Notes under the pieces: generated by a model
The model's database searches: none
Told to the model about the DNA's origin: nothing
The model's input: only the letters and a program-made list of their open reading frames with translations
In this document: positions 11,436-30,686 of the stretch, piece by piece
Layout of the letters: each line of letters starts with the position of its first letter
How positions within the stretch are numbered: position 1 is the stretch's first letter
From: Eleginops maclovinus
Lineage: Eukaryota > Chordata > Actinopteri > Perciformes > Eleginopidae
NCBI RefSeq assembly: GCF_036324505.1
Contig: NC_086350.1
Span: 25,677,257 to 25,741,256 of the forward strand
Length of the DNA: 64,000 bases
Direction: 5' to 3'
Program-made: the position numbers and the translations under genes

Positions 11436-12170
11436 TCAGCGCACTCTTTTTTTGGGTATTGACTTCAATACGTTCTCACTGTTGGAAATGAACTTATGCA
11501 GTCTCAGCTTGCCTGTGCTGCAGAGCTCTCTTGCTTCCTTGACGGGCTGGATAGCCTCAGCATCAGACATTACACTCGCCAGCCCATTGTCAACATAAAA
11601 ATTCCTTTGGATGAATTTAACAGCGTTTTGGCTAAATTGATCCTGACCTTCAGTGGCTAGATGTTTAAGACCAAAGTTGGCACAGCCAGGTGAGGAGGCT
11701 GCCCCAAACAGATGGACCTTCATCCGATAAACTGATGGCGGAGACCCTAGATCAGCTTTCTCCCACCATAGGAACCTCAGGTAGTCTTGGTCTTCAGGCC
11801 TTACATGGAACTGATGGAACATTCGTTCGACATCACACATAATAGCATTTGGTCCCTTGCGAAACCTACAAAGAACTCCCACCAACGTGTTTGTGAGCTC
11901 TGGCCCATTAAGAAAGTGGTCGTTCAATGATGTGTCTTTGAACCTTGCTGAACAATCAAAGACAACACGTATCTTCCCCGGCTTTTGAGGGTGGTATAAC
12001 CCATGGTGGGGAATATACCAGGCTGGTTGATTGTTGAGTGCTTCTTCTGGGACCCTCTCTGCATTGCCACGAGTGATAATGGCCTTCATGAAGTTCATGT
12101 GGTCTGAACAGTATTTCTGGTCCCTCTTGAACCTTCGTTCCAAGCACACTAGACGCTGAACAGCACATGA
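11436..12170 (-). pseudogene. BEL/Pao reverse transcriptase
   Basis: Motifs in order are a PHHGLYHPQKPGKIRVVFDC fingers motif, an NAIMCDVERMFHQFHV catalytic-aspartate block, and FYVDNGLASV at the active-site loop (plus strand about 11586-11597). The usual YVDD is YVDN here, so the second loop aspartate is lost. The frame ends in a different frame from the RNase H part, with about 230 bp of broken sequence between. Confidence 0.85.
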
Positions 12171-13019
12171 CTAATTACTGGGTAGATTTGGTCTGTCTTG
12201 TTTGAAAGGTAAGGGCATTTCATAATGAGCGTCTTGTATGTGTTTGATTCCATCTTTCAGCTTAGTCAAGAAGTGGAGATCTTCCTGAGAGACAGTTGCT
12301 TCTTCTCCAACTCTTTCACTGAAATCGGATTCTGGCACCTTAATGATATCATTTGGAGAGAACATGTCTTTGATCTGAGTCTTGCAAACATAATGAACTT
12401 CTGTTTTGAGCTTGACTGTTGGTTTGGGTTCAGGCGTCACTTGCTTTACAATGATGCGATGACTTACTCCAATTGCATCACGGTAATGCTCACATGGGTT
12501 ACCATAACTCACTATGCTCCAACCTATATCGGTTTTCTGTGCAAAAGGTTGGTTTTCCTCCCCACATACAACTTCTCTAGACATTATAGCTTGTGGGCAA
12601 TTGTACCCGATCAGCAGACCAATTTCACATTCCTTTTGCGGAGCAAGGTCTTCTGCAAGATGCGCCAAATGAGGCCATGCCTTGGCTGTTTCTGGAGTCG
12701 GGATGTGTGCCCGATTAGCAGGGATGAATTCACGAGTGTAAGTTGCTGGCACTGTGATCTTTTTAGAGAAAAATAGCCCTCTTATCTGTAGGCCTTTAAG
12801 TCTTTTACAAGGTACAATTGTCCCCCTTGACGACATTGTAGACAGTTTCAGCTTCACTTGTTCTGTGTTCGTATCTAGAACATCTGCTACTTCCTCAAGA
12901 ATGAATGAAGAATCCCTTTGTGAATCTAGCAGAGCGTAGACGAGAACTTCCTTGCCTGAATCACTTGGCGTTGACCCATAGACAGGTACTATTGCTGAAG
13001 TCTGGGTACTATTGCCATC
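12171..13019 (-). pseudogene. BEL/Pao aspartic protease and linker
   Basis: A DSQ tripeptide at plus-strand 12919-12927, followed by RDSSFILEE, matches the Pao-type (A17) protease active site. Downstream are IGYNCPQAIMSREVVCGE and QKTDIGWSIVS, the conserved protease/RT linker. The frame is closed by a stop at 12171 and separated from gag by a stop at 13020, so it could only be made by readthrough or is simply decayed. Confidence 0.78.
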
Positions 13020-14261
13020 TTACACAACTCTGTTGGATGCGGTTTCTTTGGTGACGTCTTGTGGTTGTGTTGACTGTGGCTTTCTTTCCTTACTGTAACT
13101 TATTTCCTTAAATTGTTCCCTCCTTTGTTTTTGTTGTTGTTTTGAGCGATCTTCATGTATGCATGTAGGGTGACGTTTGGAGCAGGTGTCGCAGACCATC
13201 CGGTTACTACATCTCTTGGATTGATGGCCAGGACTCAAACAGCAGAAGCACAGCCTCTCACTCTGAATAAATTTGACTCTGTCAGTGACTGGCTTCTCAA
13301 TGAAATTGTAACACTCATATATGCTGTGCCCTACTTTCTTACAAAACACACACGTAACTATGTTCCTTTCGCTGGTGTTGGTTGTGAAGATCTTGGCACC
13401 TACAGTTTGGTTCTTGGAGGCCACCACATTTTGGTTCTTGATCTTTGCCTTATCATGTTCACTTTGCCGTAATGCAAGATAAGATGTTATAGGGTTGCAG
13501 ACAATACTTGCTTCCACTGTTAGGAACCTCACAAAATAACTGAAGCTTGGGAACCTTCTGTGCTCCAGTTGGTATTGTGTGGCCTTTCGGTTCCATCTGG
13601 TGCTCAACCAGTCGGGTAGTTTGGCAGTAAGTCTTTGATTCTCAATTCCATCATTAAGAACATTTAGACTCTCATTGTGAGCAATGGCAGATTCACAACT
13701 GTGTAAAAAGTCCACACATTTCCTTAACTCAGCACTCTCCCTTGAGGCTATTTTTGGCCATGTATGTAATTTGTCTCGGAAGGTTTTGGCAATTATGAAA
13801 GGCTCGCCATATCGTTCATTGAGCAGGTGCCATGCTGCGTGATATGAATCTTCTGAATCAATCAGAAAATTACCTTCTAAGGCGTCTTTAGCTGCTCCTC
13901 CAACATATTTCTGAAGAAAGACTATCTTCTCTGCAGTTGAAATATTTTTCCTCTCAATTAGTGTCTGAAAGGACGACTTCCAATGATTAAACTTGAGTGG
14001 ATCCCCACTAAAGATTGTAGGCTCTGGAATGGGTAGCCTATTTGCTGATATAGCCTCAGCCAAGACCTTCACAAGCTCTCCCGTACCATCTTGAAGCACA
14101 CTTCTTGGAGCCACATCTCTTAGTGGCTGCGGGTGCTGATGGACAACTATAGGCGTTTCAGAGCTCTGTGGTGGTGTAAGTCCTTGGTCTGGATGGAACT
14201 CATTTCCATCATAGACTTGAAGCCTTGCTTTGGCTGCATTCAGCCTGTTCAGCTCCTTCAA
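13020..14261 (-). pseudogene. BEL/Pao Gag with CCHC knuckles
   Basis: This 413-residue frame has PEPTIFSGDPLKFNHWKSSF followed by a segment typical of the DUF1759 family of Pao Gag. At its C-terminus are two knuckles, CVFCKKVGHSIYEC and CFCCLSPGHQSKRC, plus a third Cys/His cluster (CDTCSKRHPTCIH). Gag packages the element RNA. A stop a few bases upstream separates it from the coiled-coil leader of the polyprotein. Confidence 0.83.
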
Positions 14262-14265
14262 ACGC

Positions 14266-14825
14266 TCAAGTTATCTTTTCAAGTCTATTCTCTTCTTGCA
14301 GTTTCTTTAAGAGAGCAGCCTCTTGTCTCTCCTTTTCTATCCTACGTTCAGTCTCTTCCCTTTCTCCTTGAAGACGGCGAGCTAATGCAGCTGTTTCCTG
14401 GTCTGCAACTATCTGCTTATCCTCAGCTTCATGTCTTTGCAGTTTCTCTTGGTGGCACTCTTTCTCATTCATAATCTTCAATGCAACTTGCGTAGCTGCA
14501 TACTCTGCAGCAGCTTCTTGTCTTTTGACTGAGGATACATGAGAGCGAAAAGAAGCCTTAGAACCATCAGAGGCTGGAGGAGAAACACTGGAAATTGAAG
14601 ATGAATCAGCTCCTCCTTTGTTCCTAGAGACTGGGCATTCTGTACAACAATCTTGGTGACTGATATGCAGTTGTCCATCTTGCGGCGCATGTCGTGAGCT
14701 GGGCTGTCAATCCTTCGGTATTCATCATAAACTGTATTCAGTTCAGATAATTCCCTTTGAATAGTGCGGATGAGTTCTTGTAGGATGTCACTGGGATCCT
14801 GTTTTATCAAAGATTTGTTAGCCAA
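14266..14825 (-). pseudogene. BEL/Pao Gag N-terminal coiled coil
   Basis: Two overlapping frames (14478-14825 and 14266-14481) encode a helical, Glu/Arg/Gln-rich region. It includes LQGEREETERRIEKERQEAA, which strongly predicts a coiled coil. It sits directly upstream of the DUF1759-like Gag, as usual for vertebrate BEL/Pao elements. Frameshifts at about 14480 and 14262 break it. Confidence 0.65.
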
Positions 14826-15621
14826 TGCTATGCTAATGTGCGGGCTCTTTCACCTCTACGACGCTCTGCAGACTGTACTACTTGTTGTACCTCGCTAGAC
14901 TCATCTGTCTGCTCTTGCTCTCCAGCTTGTGCTATGGCAGCTGCTACACCCTGAGTCTCTTCATTTGTTTGTGACCTGTTCAATTATTTAGCAATTACCT
15001 GTACATAATCAACTTGTCTCACATAAGCAGTACAGTTAACAACAAGCCTTTCCACAAAATATTCAGGTGAAAGGGTTAAACTAAATAAGGTCACTGTCTT
15101 TCTAATAAACCCTTTAAGGAGAGTAAACATTATAAAGGCTTGAAAATATTACAGTCAATTACAGTTGAGACTTCAATGAACTTGCTTCGAACAATATTAA
15201 ACCATGAATAGAACATTCCCCTCAAAATGTCAGCTTACTTAAATGTACATACAATATTTGTAAACCAATTACACTTATAATATATATAATACTTATAATA
15301 TATTATATACAATAAAATAATGAATGACCAATACAAACCACCAACAAGCCAATTACATCAATGCCCCTTCATATCTTGTGAAACACTGTTATTGTTATTA
15401 GGTTACACACAGTCCCTTGTAGTTTTTCAGTCTTTATGTCACGTTTCAGAACACAAACTTTAGTGTCTGGCTTATGGAAGTCTTCATGAAAAACCGTTGA
15501 ATTTGAAGTGTCCTTAATGCTAAACAGTGTCTTATCTGTATTTCCGTGTTGACGAGTTGCCGGGCACGAGCAGGTCAGGGAAAGTTACGCAGGTCCGAGT
15601 TCGACTATCACTCCCTCCAGG
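14826..15621 (-). other. BEL/Pao leader
   Basis: This is the leader between gag and the 5' LTR remnant. It is AT-rich with no coding signal. Next to the LTR lies a TGGAGGGAGTGATAG stretch on the minus strand, a plausible tRNA primer-binding site two bases from the LTR end. Confidence 0.5.
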
Positions 15622-15676
15622 TAATACACAGCACCATAGTTCTTTGTTACTGATGGATTTATTCATCTTAATTGCG
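15622..15676 (-). repeat. BEL/Pao 5' LTR remnant
   Basis: Only 55 bp remain, sharing the sequence from taatacacagcacc to cttaattgc with 8984-9038. Its outer part was removed together with adjacent hAT sequence. Confidence 0.75.
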
Positions 15677-16143
15677 GTGTTGATCCAGGCATCATTTCAC
15701 CACTGATCCAGCCGCACCTAGCGCACCTGCTGGGATATTTCCAAGACTATTTCCCTGACCTGGAAGACAACTCAAATCAAAACTGGATAAGAAACCCATT
15801 TGCCCCAGAAGTAGGTGAGTGTCTGGATCTTATGTCCCAGGAGAGACTCATAGACATGGCAAATGAATGGGAGTTGAAGGTGAAATATCAAGCTGTTTCA
15901 CTCCCACAGTACTGGCTGTATGTCAAAAAAAGACTATCCTGCACTGGGTGAGAGGGCTCTCAAATCCCTTCTTCCATTTGCCACCACATACCTCTGGGAG
16001 TTTGGCTTTTCTACATTGAAGGTATTGAAAACAAAGCACAGAGCACGTTTGCAAGTGGACAATGACATTCGTCTGGCACTGACAAACCTAAAACCTAGGA
16101 CTGATAAACTGTGTGGGAGCCACCAAGCCCACCCCTCCCACTA
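15677..16143 (+). pseudogene. hAT transposase, C-terminal fragment
   Basis: The reading gives LIQPHLAHLLGYFQDYFPDL, then NPFAPEVGECLDLMSQERLI, and then the dimerisation signature with FGFSTLKVLKTKHRARLQVD. This is the C-terminus of ZBED5/SCAND3-type hAT transposases. It is frameshifted near 15915. The canonical motif preceding it (FWLSVKKDYPALGERA-like) is partly preserved. Confidence 0.82.
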
Positions 16144-16726
16144 GTAAGGGAACAGGCATACACACAGAACACAGTGAAATGACAAGGACTGTTTATAACT
16201 GAAAACACACTGAATGTAAGGAATAAACCGCAAAGAAATAAATAAATACTGTACATATTTACTGTTTAATATTATATATTAATCTATATTATTAAGACAG
16301 AACTCACTTCAACAGCTTCCATGCTGAGGGCTTGGAAGCTGTTGACGCCCCCCCCAGTAAGTAAGTAATTTAGACATCTTCATACAATTGTAACCTTTAT
16401 TTTATTGTAGATTATACATTTGACTAATAAAATGTAAATATTTTTTTATGAAAATCTAGATAAAAATCTGAAAGCAGCATGATGATTGGCTGTAGAGATG
16501 AGATCATGGCAGAAATTAAATAAAATGGACGACCATAATTTGCTGGGTAAGAGAGCATTGAGAATGAATGAATGTATAGTCTGAAAGCTCAGCTTCATAC
16601 AGCCTCCATTCCAACAGTCTACCTACAGAACAACAGCAACATGTTGGAGAATATCAGAGCCGTTGTGCGCTATTAATAGTACGAGTAAAGACACTGATGC
16701 GGCAGTCATGGGAACATAAGGATGAT
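16144..16726. other. Intergenic, AT-rich
   Basis: No gene was seen. It holds the hAT 3' flank and a perfect 11-bp inverted repeat (16310-16320 with 16334-16344), followed by a C-rich run that could be an eroded hAT terminus. Confidence 0.4.
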
Positions 16727-16732
16727 TTTATT
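16727..16732 (-). terminator. ctcf: ctcf polyadenylation signal, candidate
   Basis: An AATAAA hexamer lies on the minus strand about 1.9 kb past the ctcf stop codon. It is the only one I picked from sequence context; no transcript evidence is available. Confidence 0.4.
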
Positions 16733-18659
16733 CTTCATCAGCTGTACAGCGTCTCATCGACAAAGATTTCTGCTGTTCTCTCAGTCTGAAAACAGGGACG
16801 TTTTAAAACCATCTCAAAACCTTATTCAATTATTCTGCCAAAACAAACAAGCAGTGTGCAAACAAAAAACAATGCTGTGGTTGCTATGAAAATAGCGTAA
16901 CATCCATCTTTCGTCCGTCCGTCCGCCTGCAGAACATAACATGATAGCGTGATGGACAGGGCATTTTGTTGTCGTTGCACAGAATGACAGAAAGACCACA
17001 GTTACACAACTGCTGTTTCTTTACAGATTCTTACAAAATGTTTACTTTCTTTCTGTTGCCATGGTTATTTACAGTGCTGGGCCGATCTAACCAAGGTTAA
17101 ATGGTTCTATGTTACTGTAACATGTTATAAAAGGAAGGCCACATTCAATCATCATAACCTGTGGTCACACAGAAATACCTCTGGATTTACATCTTCAGAC
17201 GACTCAAATCATACTGTGATCTCTTTGTTCTAACTTTGATTCAGTTATTTTAATCCTTTGTTTTGTATAAATCAGGGACATGGGGAGGACATATCTCAGT
17301 ATCAGCTGCAGATGAACAACAGCCGGGGCTAATGGAACTGCAATGCTTACATGGCCTTAGTCCAGAGCTTCTTGATTACCTCATTAAGTCACATTGCTCA
17401 GCAAACAGTATAAAACACAGAACCAGAAGGCGGTTTTGTTGTTATTACATCAACTTTTTCTAACTTAAATTCATACATTTTTAGATACGTTCCAAACAGT
17501 TTTGAAGGAAAAGACAAACCACCTGTCATACAAATCAACAGAACCAACGCAGTGGCTACTAATAAAAGTCGAAATAGTATCTGAACACATCTATGAACAA
17601 CAGAAAACACTCAGATAGTGGTTCAGATCAGTTCATTTCAGCTTGGGTGGTTAAGAGGGGCTCATCTGTGGGAGGAGAAACCCCCTTACAGGCACAGGAC
17701 ATGAGTAACCCCAACATGTTAACCAGTGAAAAAAACAACAACTCAAAGTACATTTCAACCAACACATCCCCAAATCAACTAGGATAATCAGACAGCTAAT
17801 GTGTATTTACAAGCAAAAACACCTGCCACAGTTTATGATCATTGATTATGCCAAGATCACAACTATGGTACAGCGTTTTACCAACTACATCATGATTCAT
17901 CATCAGTCTCTTGGAAGGACCAACATTAAGTGAATCCACATGAAGCAGAATCATTCTATATCACTGACTTCTGTTCATTTGAATGGATCTGCCTATGCAC
18001 ATTTGCTCAAGAATAAAGAAAATATCCTGTAACTTCCTTCTGTAAAAGCCTTACTATTAAAACACCAAAGCATGGACCAAGTGTTAGACAGGCCAAGGAG
18101 GAAAAAAGATACAGATCATATGACTGACAGCAAGGTGTTTCTCAACCCAAGTACCATATACTAAGTTTCATTAGGAAAAACTACATTTATATCTATATAT
18201 ACACATACAAAGGCTTGGAATTTGCTAAATCAGCATAGTTGCAGGAACAGCAAGCAGGAAATCAAAGTGAAATGTGATCAAATACTTCTCAGAGCTGCGC
18301 AGGAGCTGCAGAGTGTGGGGAGGGACTGAAAGGATGTGGCTTTGGACAGAACAAAGTATTGAATACACGATGATTCATTCAGAAAACATTCAAACTGAAA
18401 TAAGAGCAGAGGGCAGACTGGGATATCTGTGTAGTGGGAGAGGAGGGGGTCTGCTATGCTGTGTGTGTAAGTGTGTGAGACCCACAAACACCAGTGAAGT
18501 TACTTTAGTGAGTATTTACATGCGGCTTCCCTTCTTTTGCACGGTTGCTTTAGCAGCTCCTCTAATGAATGCAGAATGGCATTAGGAACTGACGTAGATG
18601 CTATATGGGGGGGGGTTAAATGTGTTTGCAAGTTTTACTCAGGGTCCAGTGCGTCGGGT
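16727..18659 (-). other. ctcf: ctcf 3' UTR, candidate
   Basis: This stretch follows the ctcf stop codon without another coding signal. On the minus strand an AATAAA occurs at 16732-16727, a reasonable cleavage and polyadenylation signal. The boundary is an inference; transcripts could end earlier. Confidence 0.5.
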
Positions 18660-26653
<7,994 letters not shown>

Positions 26654-26837
26654 ACTGGGTAGGAACTGAAAATGGCATTGTGAGAATAACCATTATCTAG
26701 CAGTGTTACATTAGCTCTACAAAAGGCATCATGTACACACGTTTGCTTTAGAACAGCGGAGCTTAGTCCGACACCATGGAATCATTTGTACATTTCCCCA
26801 CAATTCCACAAATCCACTAACTGATTAGGATCTTAAA

Positions 26838-26915
26838 ACCACAGTAGCTCAGTCTGTGGGGACTGGGCTGGGGAACTCGGTTCAAGGCCCTGAATCGACC
26901 AAGTAAGGGGGTGAC
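26838..26915 (+). repeat. tRNA-type SINE fragment
   Basis: The run cagtagctcagtctgtgggg, followed by ggttcaaggccctgaatcga, resembles the head of a widespread fish tRNA-derived SINE (A-box and B-box spacing). The body is missing or unrecognisable, and no target duplication was found. It lies in the candidate first intron of ctcf. Confidence 0.5.
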
Positions 26916-27253
26916 TTTAAACAGCAAATCACATTAAGGCTTTCAGAGCTTAGTTCCAGTCTATTGATGCGATTCCATCCCATGGTAAGGCCCTTTTAGA
27001 CTTGACTCTTTTGGCCCCAGATATTTTGTGTCCCCCTCAGTTAAGATGGGGGGTTCAGATATTCACCAAATAGAACTAGGAAGATTTGCTGAAGAGATAG
27101 ATACAGAGGGATAATCTGTATTTTGTTAACTGTACAGTACTGTATTCTGGCCCCTGGGCACGTAGCAATGAGGTGTGTTGTACAGTGTGTAGGTGTGTGT
27201 GTGCGTTATTATGAGAGTGCTCTGATAATTTCTTGTTCCTGAAATTGTGTATG

Positions 27254-27282
27254 TATATTTATATATATATATATATATATAT
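27254..27282. repeat. (AT)n microsatellite
   Basis: An alternating AT run directly abuts the left end of a hAT element. The same kind of run resumes at 35330, so the two are probably halves of one original tract. Confidence 0.85.
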
Positions 27283-27724
27283 TAGGGCTGTCAAACAATT
27301 AACACTTTTAATATAATTAATCAAAAGGTTTCTTGAATTAATTTCGATTAATCACAATCCTAAATATGACTGAAAAATTCAGTTTCTGTGTACTGTTCTC
27401 AGAACAGAAAGATAAATGACAAGAAGCGGATATTACATTTGTTCTTTATTAATGATAAATCAAAAAAATAATTTAATTCTAAACAGTTTTGGCAACTTAG
27501 CCATCGCTCTTTTTCTTTAGCGAATACAGGATAGGTGAATGGAACGTTTTTCTTTTTGAACAAACACTTTCACACAATTACATGAGGCCCTTTTACCTTT
27601 TGTTTATTCATCTTTTAGCCAGTTGCTAAGGCAAACTCTGAATGTAAAGCGGACCGTTTCTTCTGAACAATATGGCCTGCGACTGAGAAGAGTCGTTTGC
27701 ACAGAACCGTGGATGCAGGAGTCA

Positions 27725-28620
27725 CTAGATATTTTCAGGCAAGCAGGGCAAGCTTGTCATGTGCTCCTGAATGAGCAGCCCGCACTGCATGGGGCAGTCC
27801 TCCATACTTATGCTTGGCTCTGCTCGGTACCTTTGTATGTCTCTGTCAGGTTGCACCTCTTCATCTGACTCTGACTCTGAGCCCATCTGTAGAAGGGGAA
27901 TTTTCTTCCTGGGTGGTCCATTTTGAGAAGTCCGCAGAGACCTTCTGGGTGATTGTTCATAAATCATGCCTCCAAGTGAGGTCCACACCTCTTCCCTTTC
28001 ACTGTTGGGCAGACTCTTCAGGTCTTTGAAATGTGGATCCAGCGCTGTTGCAAGCTTGAGGCATGCATTGTTAGTATTTTCTTGGCGGGAGGCTAGGTTT
28101 TCCATGAAGATTGTCTTAAATCTCACCACATATGCAGGGTCTTCTTCAGAGACCTTAATCACTTGATGCAGGTGGCAGAGGGCAGGCAGTACTACTGAGC
28201 AGGAGATATAGGCCTCTCCACCTCTCAATTTAATTTTTCTATTTTCACATTATGTGCATCCCTTGCCTGCAGGGCTCTAGAAGAGTGCTCAGTCTCTGCA
28301 GTTTGTCCCATTCTGGTGGCGTCAGCATAACCAGTTTGTGGTGTTGTTGGTCCAGGGTTGCTTTTATTGCTGCTTGATAGCGGTTCAGGCGCTTGATCAT
28401 TTCCAGCGTGGAATTCCACCGCGTTGGCACGTCTTGGATCAGTGGCTCCTGCCGCTGTCCCAGGGCCGCTTGCTGTGAAGCTCCATGGTGTTTGCTGCGC
28501 TGTGTCTGAAGTGACCGACAATTTTGCGACACTTGGCCAACACATTCGCAAATCCACTATCGGAGAGGCTCACGTTGATGCTTCTCGACGGTGGCTTGTA
28601 GAATGCGTCTAAAGTTGCCA
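27725..28620 (-). pseudogene. hAT transposase, central and C-terminal fragments
   Basis: Minus-strand frames at 28245-28620 and 27725-28228 read QDVPTRWNSTLEMIKRLNRY, LTPPEWDKLQRLSTLLEPCR and NNACLKLATALDPHFKDLKS, all typical of ZBED1/ZBED4-like hAT transposases. They are offset by frameshifts. The final dimerisation motif is missing, because the frame runs out in MTSLPCLPENI. Confidence 0.8.
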
Positions 28621-28670
28621 CTTTGAAAACTTCTGAGAGGCCTGTGTCCTCAACAATACTAATCGGTCTA

Positions 28671-30362
28671 CAGCATGGGTTTTCAAATGTGAGCCTCCCC
28701 TAGAACAGGAAAGGACAGCCGGGGCCCCCCTTCCCCAAAATCCCGTCCGCCTGCCCTATCCCCACACACACCTCTGCAGGAAATGCCATCTTTTGTGTGT
28801 TCCAGGCAATGACGAGTTTCATTAAAAACTGATCAAATGTAAATATTTTCTAATATTGTATTTGAAGACATTTTATTTTCACAACTTTTTAAAAAGTGCA
28901 TTCATAAACGATCTTTGCAACAGCAAACTTTCAAACTTCATGCAGGCCTAATTGACGCTACTTTTAAAATCACTGAACATCAGTAGGCCTATCCACAAGT
29001 CAAAAAATCGACACGGTGTGTCTGGGCCTTAAGCGCACATTTGAAGGAGATGCACGTCTTGAACAAAATCAGCACAATTGACAGCTCTCTGATCAATGAA
29101 CGACAATGCTGGTTGTTCCCGGAACACATAACATTTAACAGTCAACTGCATTGAGGCCATGTTATCAGATCGAGCAGATGCCCATATTTTCTTCACATTT
29201 TTTAACATTTTCAGCCACATAAAGCATCAGGTTTAACCAACAAACAAAATGACGCCATTCACGTCATTTGCGCTACAAGGCCCAATGGCCCAACCAATTT
29301 ATGCATTCAACACAACACAACTTTGAGTTTCAATGTAATCGTCCATATCAGTGGGAACAATGAGGCTGCGCTCTTGATGCGAAGAGGTGTTCGATGCAGG
29401 GCTGCACTGCCGAGAGAAATAAACGCAAGTCGTCCTCCACCTGCAGCCTTGATCTGTATTTGTTTTTTATCAGGGTCAGTGCGGAAAACCCACACTCACA
29501 AAAGTAGGTGGAGGTGAAGGGGATTAGCTGTTGTGCGGGCGGGTAGAGGAATGCAAAAAAAATCTTCCTGCACCCTGAGCTCTTTGATAAACCAAACGTA
29601 CACCATCAATTGAGCACAGCGTGCGACGTCAGTGGACTCGTAGTTGAATAGCGTGAAAGCGGCTTTCACGAACACCGTCCAGGACCTGCTCTTTGACATT
29701 ACAAGTCATGTCTGATATTCATCGCTGGATGGTATTGTCAGAGATAGGGATCAGGTCAAGTTTAGCAGCAGCTGCTTCTCCCAGCATCACTGAACACATA
29801 TCTCTAGCTGCAGGGAGTAGCAATGTTTCGCCGATGTTATGGGGTTTGCCTGCCTTCGCTATACGTAGCGCGACACGATAAGATTCTTCTTTCGCCTTTA
29901 TTTTAATAGTGCCAAACGACTGTATTGTGCTTTTATTGTGACTGAAAATCATCACGCTTCCTCTCAAAAAACTCAACTGGCTTGTTCACTAAATTTCGTG
30001 TGCTTAGTTTCAATGTGACGCCGAAGTTTGCATGGTCTCATGCTGTGCTAGCACCTCCTTGCAGACCACACACTGCGGCAGAGGTGCAGCCTCGGACCCC
30101 GACCAGGTGAAACCTAACTTTAAGTACTCAGGATCATATTTCCTAAGTTTTTTGCTGGGTCCTGACTCCTCCCTTAACTGCTGACTTCTGTTGACTTGGG
30201 ACAAGGAAACGATGCCTTTTACAGCTAATACACAATCAATTACCGATCTCAATAGAGCTGCATACAGATGTGAACGTTATTTTTTCTTTGTGCGTCATGC
30301 CTCCCCTGTGGCTCTTTGGCGCCCCCCAGGGGAGGAGCGCCTCCCCTATTGAAAACCGCTGG
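28671..30362 (-). mobile_element. Second hAT (ZBED5/SCAND3-like) nested inside the first
   Basis: The ends are CAGCATGGGTTTTCAA and TTGAAAACCGCTG, flanked by the exact 5-bp duplication GTCTA (28666-28670 and 30363-30367). Removing the insert restores the host hAT reading across the join. Inside, on the minus strand, are a zinc-finger segment (LKLGFTWSGSEAAPLPQCVV), SYRVALRIAKAGKPHNIGET, PISDNTIQR, and then a C-terminal CGFSALTLIKNKYRSRLQVE. The middle of the transposase is deleted. Confidence 0.85.
29340..30252 (-). pseudogene. hAT transposase, internally deleted (ZBED5-like)
   Basis: The N-terminal part (30010-30252, and 29719-29976 in a second frame) joins almost directly to the C-terminal dimerisation part (about 29340-29520). 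The whole catalytic middle is absent. It is non-functional. Confidence 0.75.
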
Positions 30363-30503
30363 TCTACTGTCTTTGGCTATCCATCTGGCAATTGTGTCTG
30401 TCAGCTTCTCAGACGTAGACTTACTTAATGGCCTGCAGTCTGTGAGGGTGGTCTGACGCATGCCAGGTGTAACACCTGAAGTTGAAGCCCCAACAAATGA
30501 ATG

Positions 30504-30686
30504 CTAGGCGTTAAGATGATACTTAAGTCTTGAGGTGCTTCGGTGAAACGAAAAGTCCTTCCTGCAGTGTGAGCAAACCACAACATGTTTGTTTACTGTT
30601 CCATCTTTGTTTTTTTTATACTTGAACTGTCTATCCAGAGGGCCAACGGGTTCCTCAGAGTCCTCCATCTCGCTCGTGTCAGCCAT
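30504..30686 (-). pseudogene. hAT BED zinc finger segment
   Basis: MADTSEMEDSEEPVGPLDRQ starts the frame, and HVVVCSHCRKDFSFHRSTSR with LKYHLNA forms a C2H2 BED finger. It is the N-terminus of the outer hAT element's transposase. A stop follows at 30504. Confidence 0.75.

Larger units (their letters stand above)
8984..15676 (-). mobile_element. BEL/Pao LTR retrotransposon, degraded
   Basis: Minus-strand frames read in BEL/Pao order: gag with CCHC knuckles, an aspartic protease, reverse transcriptase, RNase H and integrase. A 55-bp direct repeat beginning taatacacagcacc is found at both ends (8984-9038 and 15622-15676). At the right end a TGGAGGGAGTGATAG-type primer-binding-site candidate abuts it on the minus strand. 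The right copy stops after 55 bp, where hAT sequence resumes with roughly 40 codons missing. A deletion therefore removed the outer part of the 5' LTR and some flank. Stops and frameshifts in every domain show that it is inactive. Confidence 0.85.
1497..16150 (+). mobile_element. Ancient hAT transposon (ZBED5/SCAND3-type), twice interrupted
   Basis: Three separated blocks, 1784-2438, 8362-8983 and 15677-16143, read in order as one hAT transposase of the ZBED5/SCAND3/FAM200 kind. They cover an N-terminal zinc finger and SYHMARAKKPHTIREDLILP-like segment, the central catalytic part, and the C-terminal dimerisation region. The left terminus is probably the CAGTGTTGGGGGTC sequence at 1497, which is followed by a short palindrome of G and C runs. 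A clear matching right terminus was not found; the C-rich stretch near 16344-16360 is only a weak candidate. The gaps are filled by an endogenous retrovirus and a BEL/Pao element. Stops and frameshifts show that it is dead. Confidence 0.75.

Noticed and set aside
16344..16370. C-run and agtaagtaagt as the right end of the ancient hAT
   Set aside because: The run does not match the left terminus closely enough, and no convincing 8-bp duplication was found.
18278..18585. Small frames within the candidate ctcf 3' UTR
   Set aside because: Short, low complexity, and downstream of the verified stop codon.
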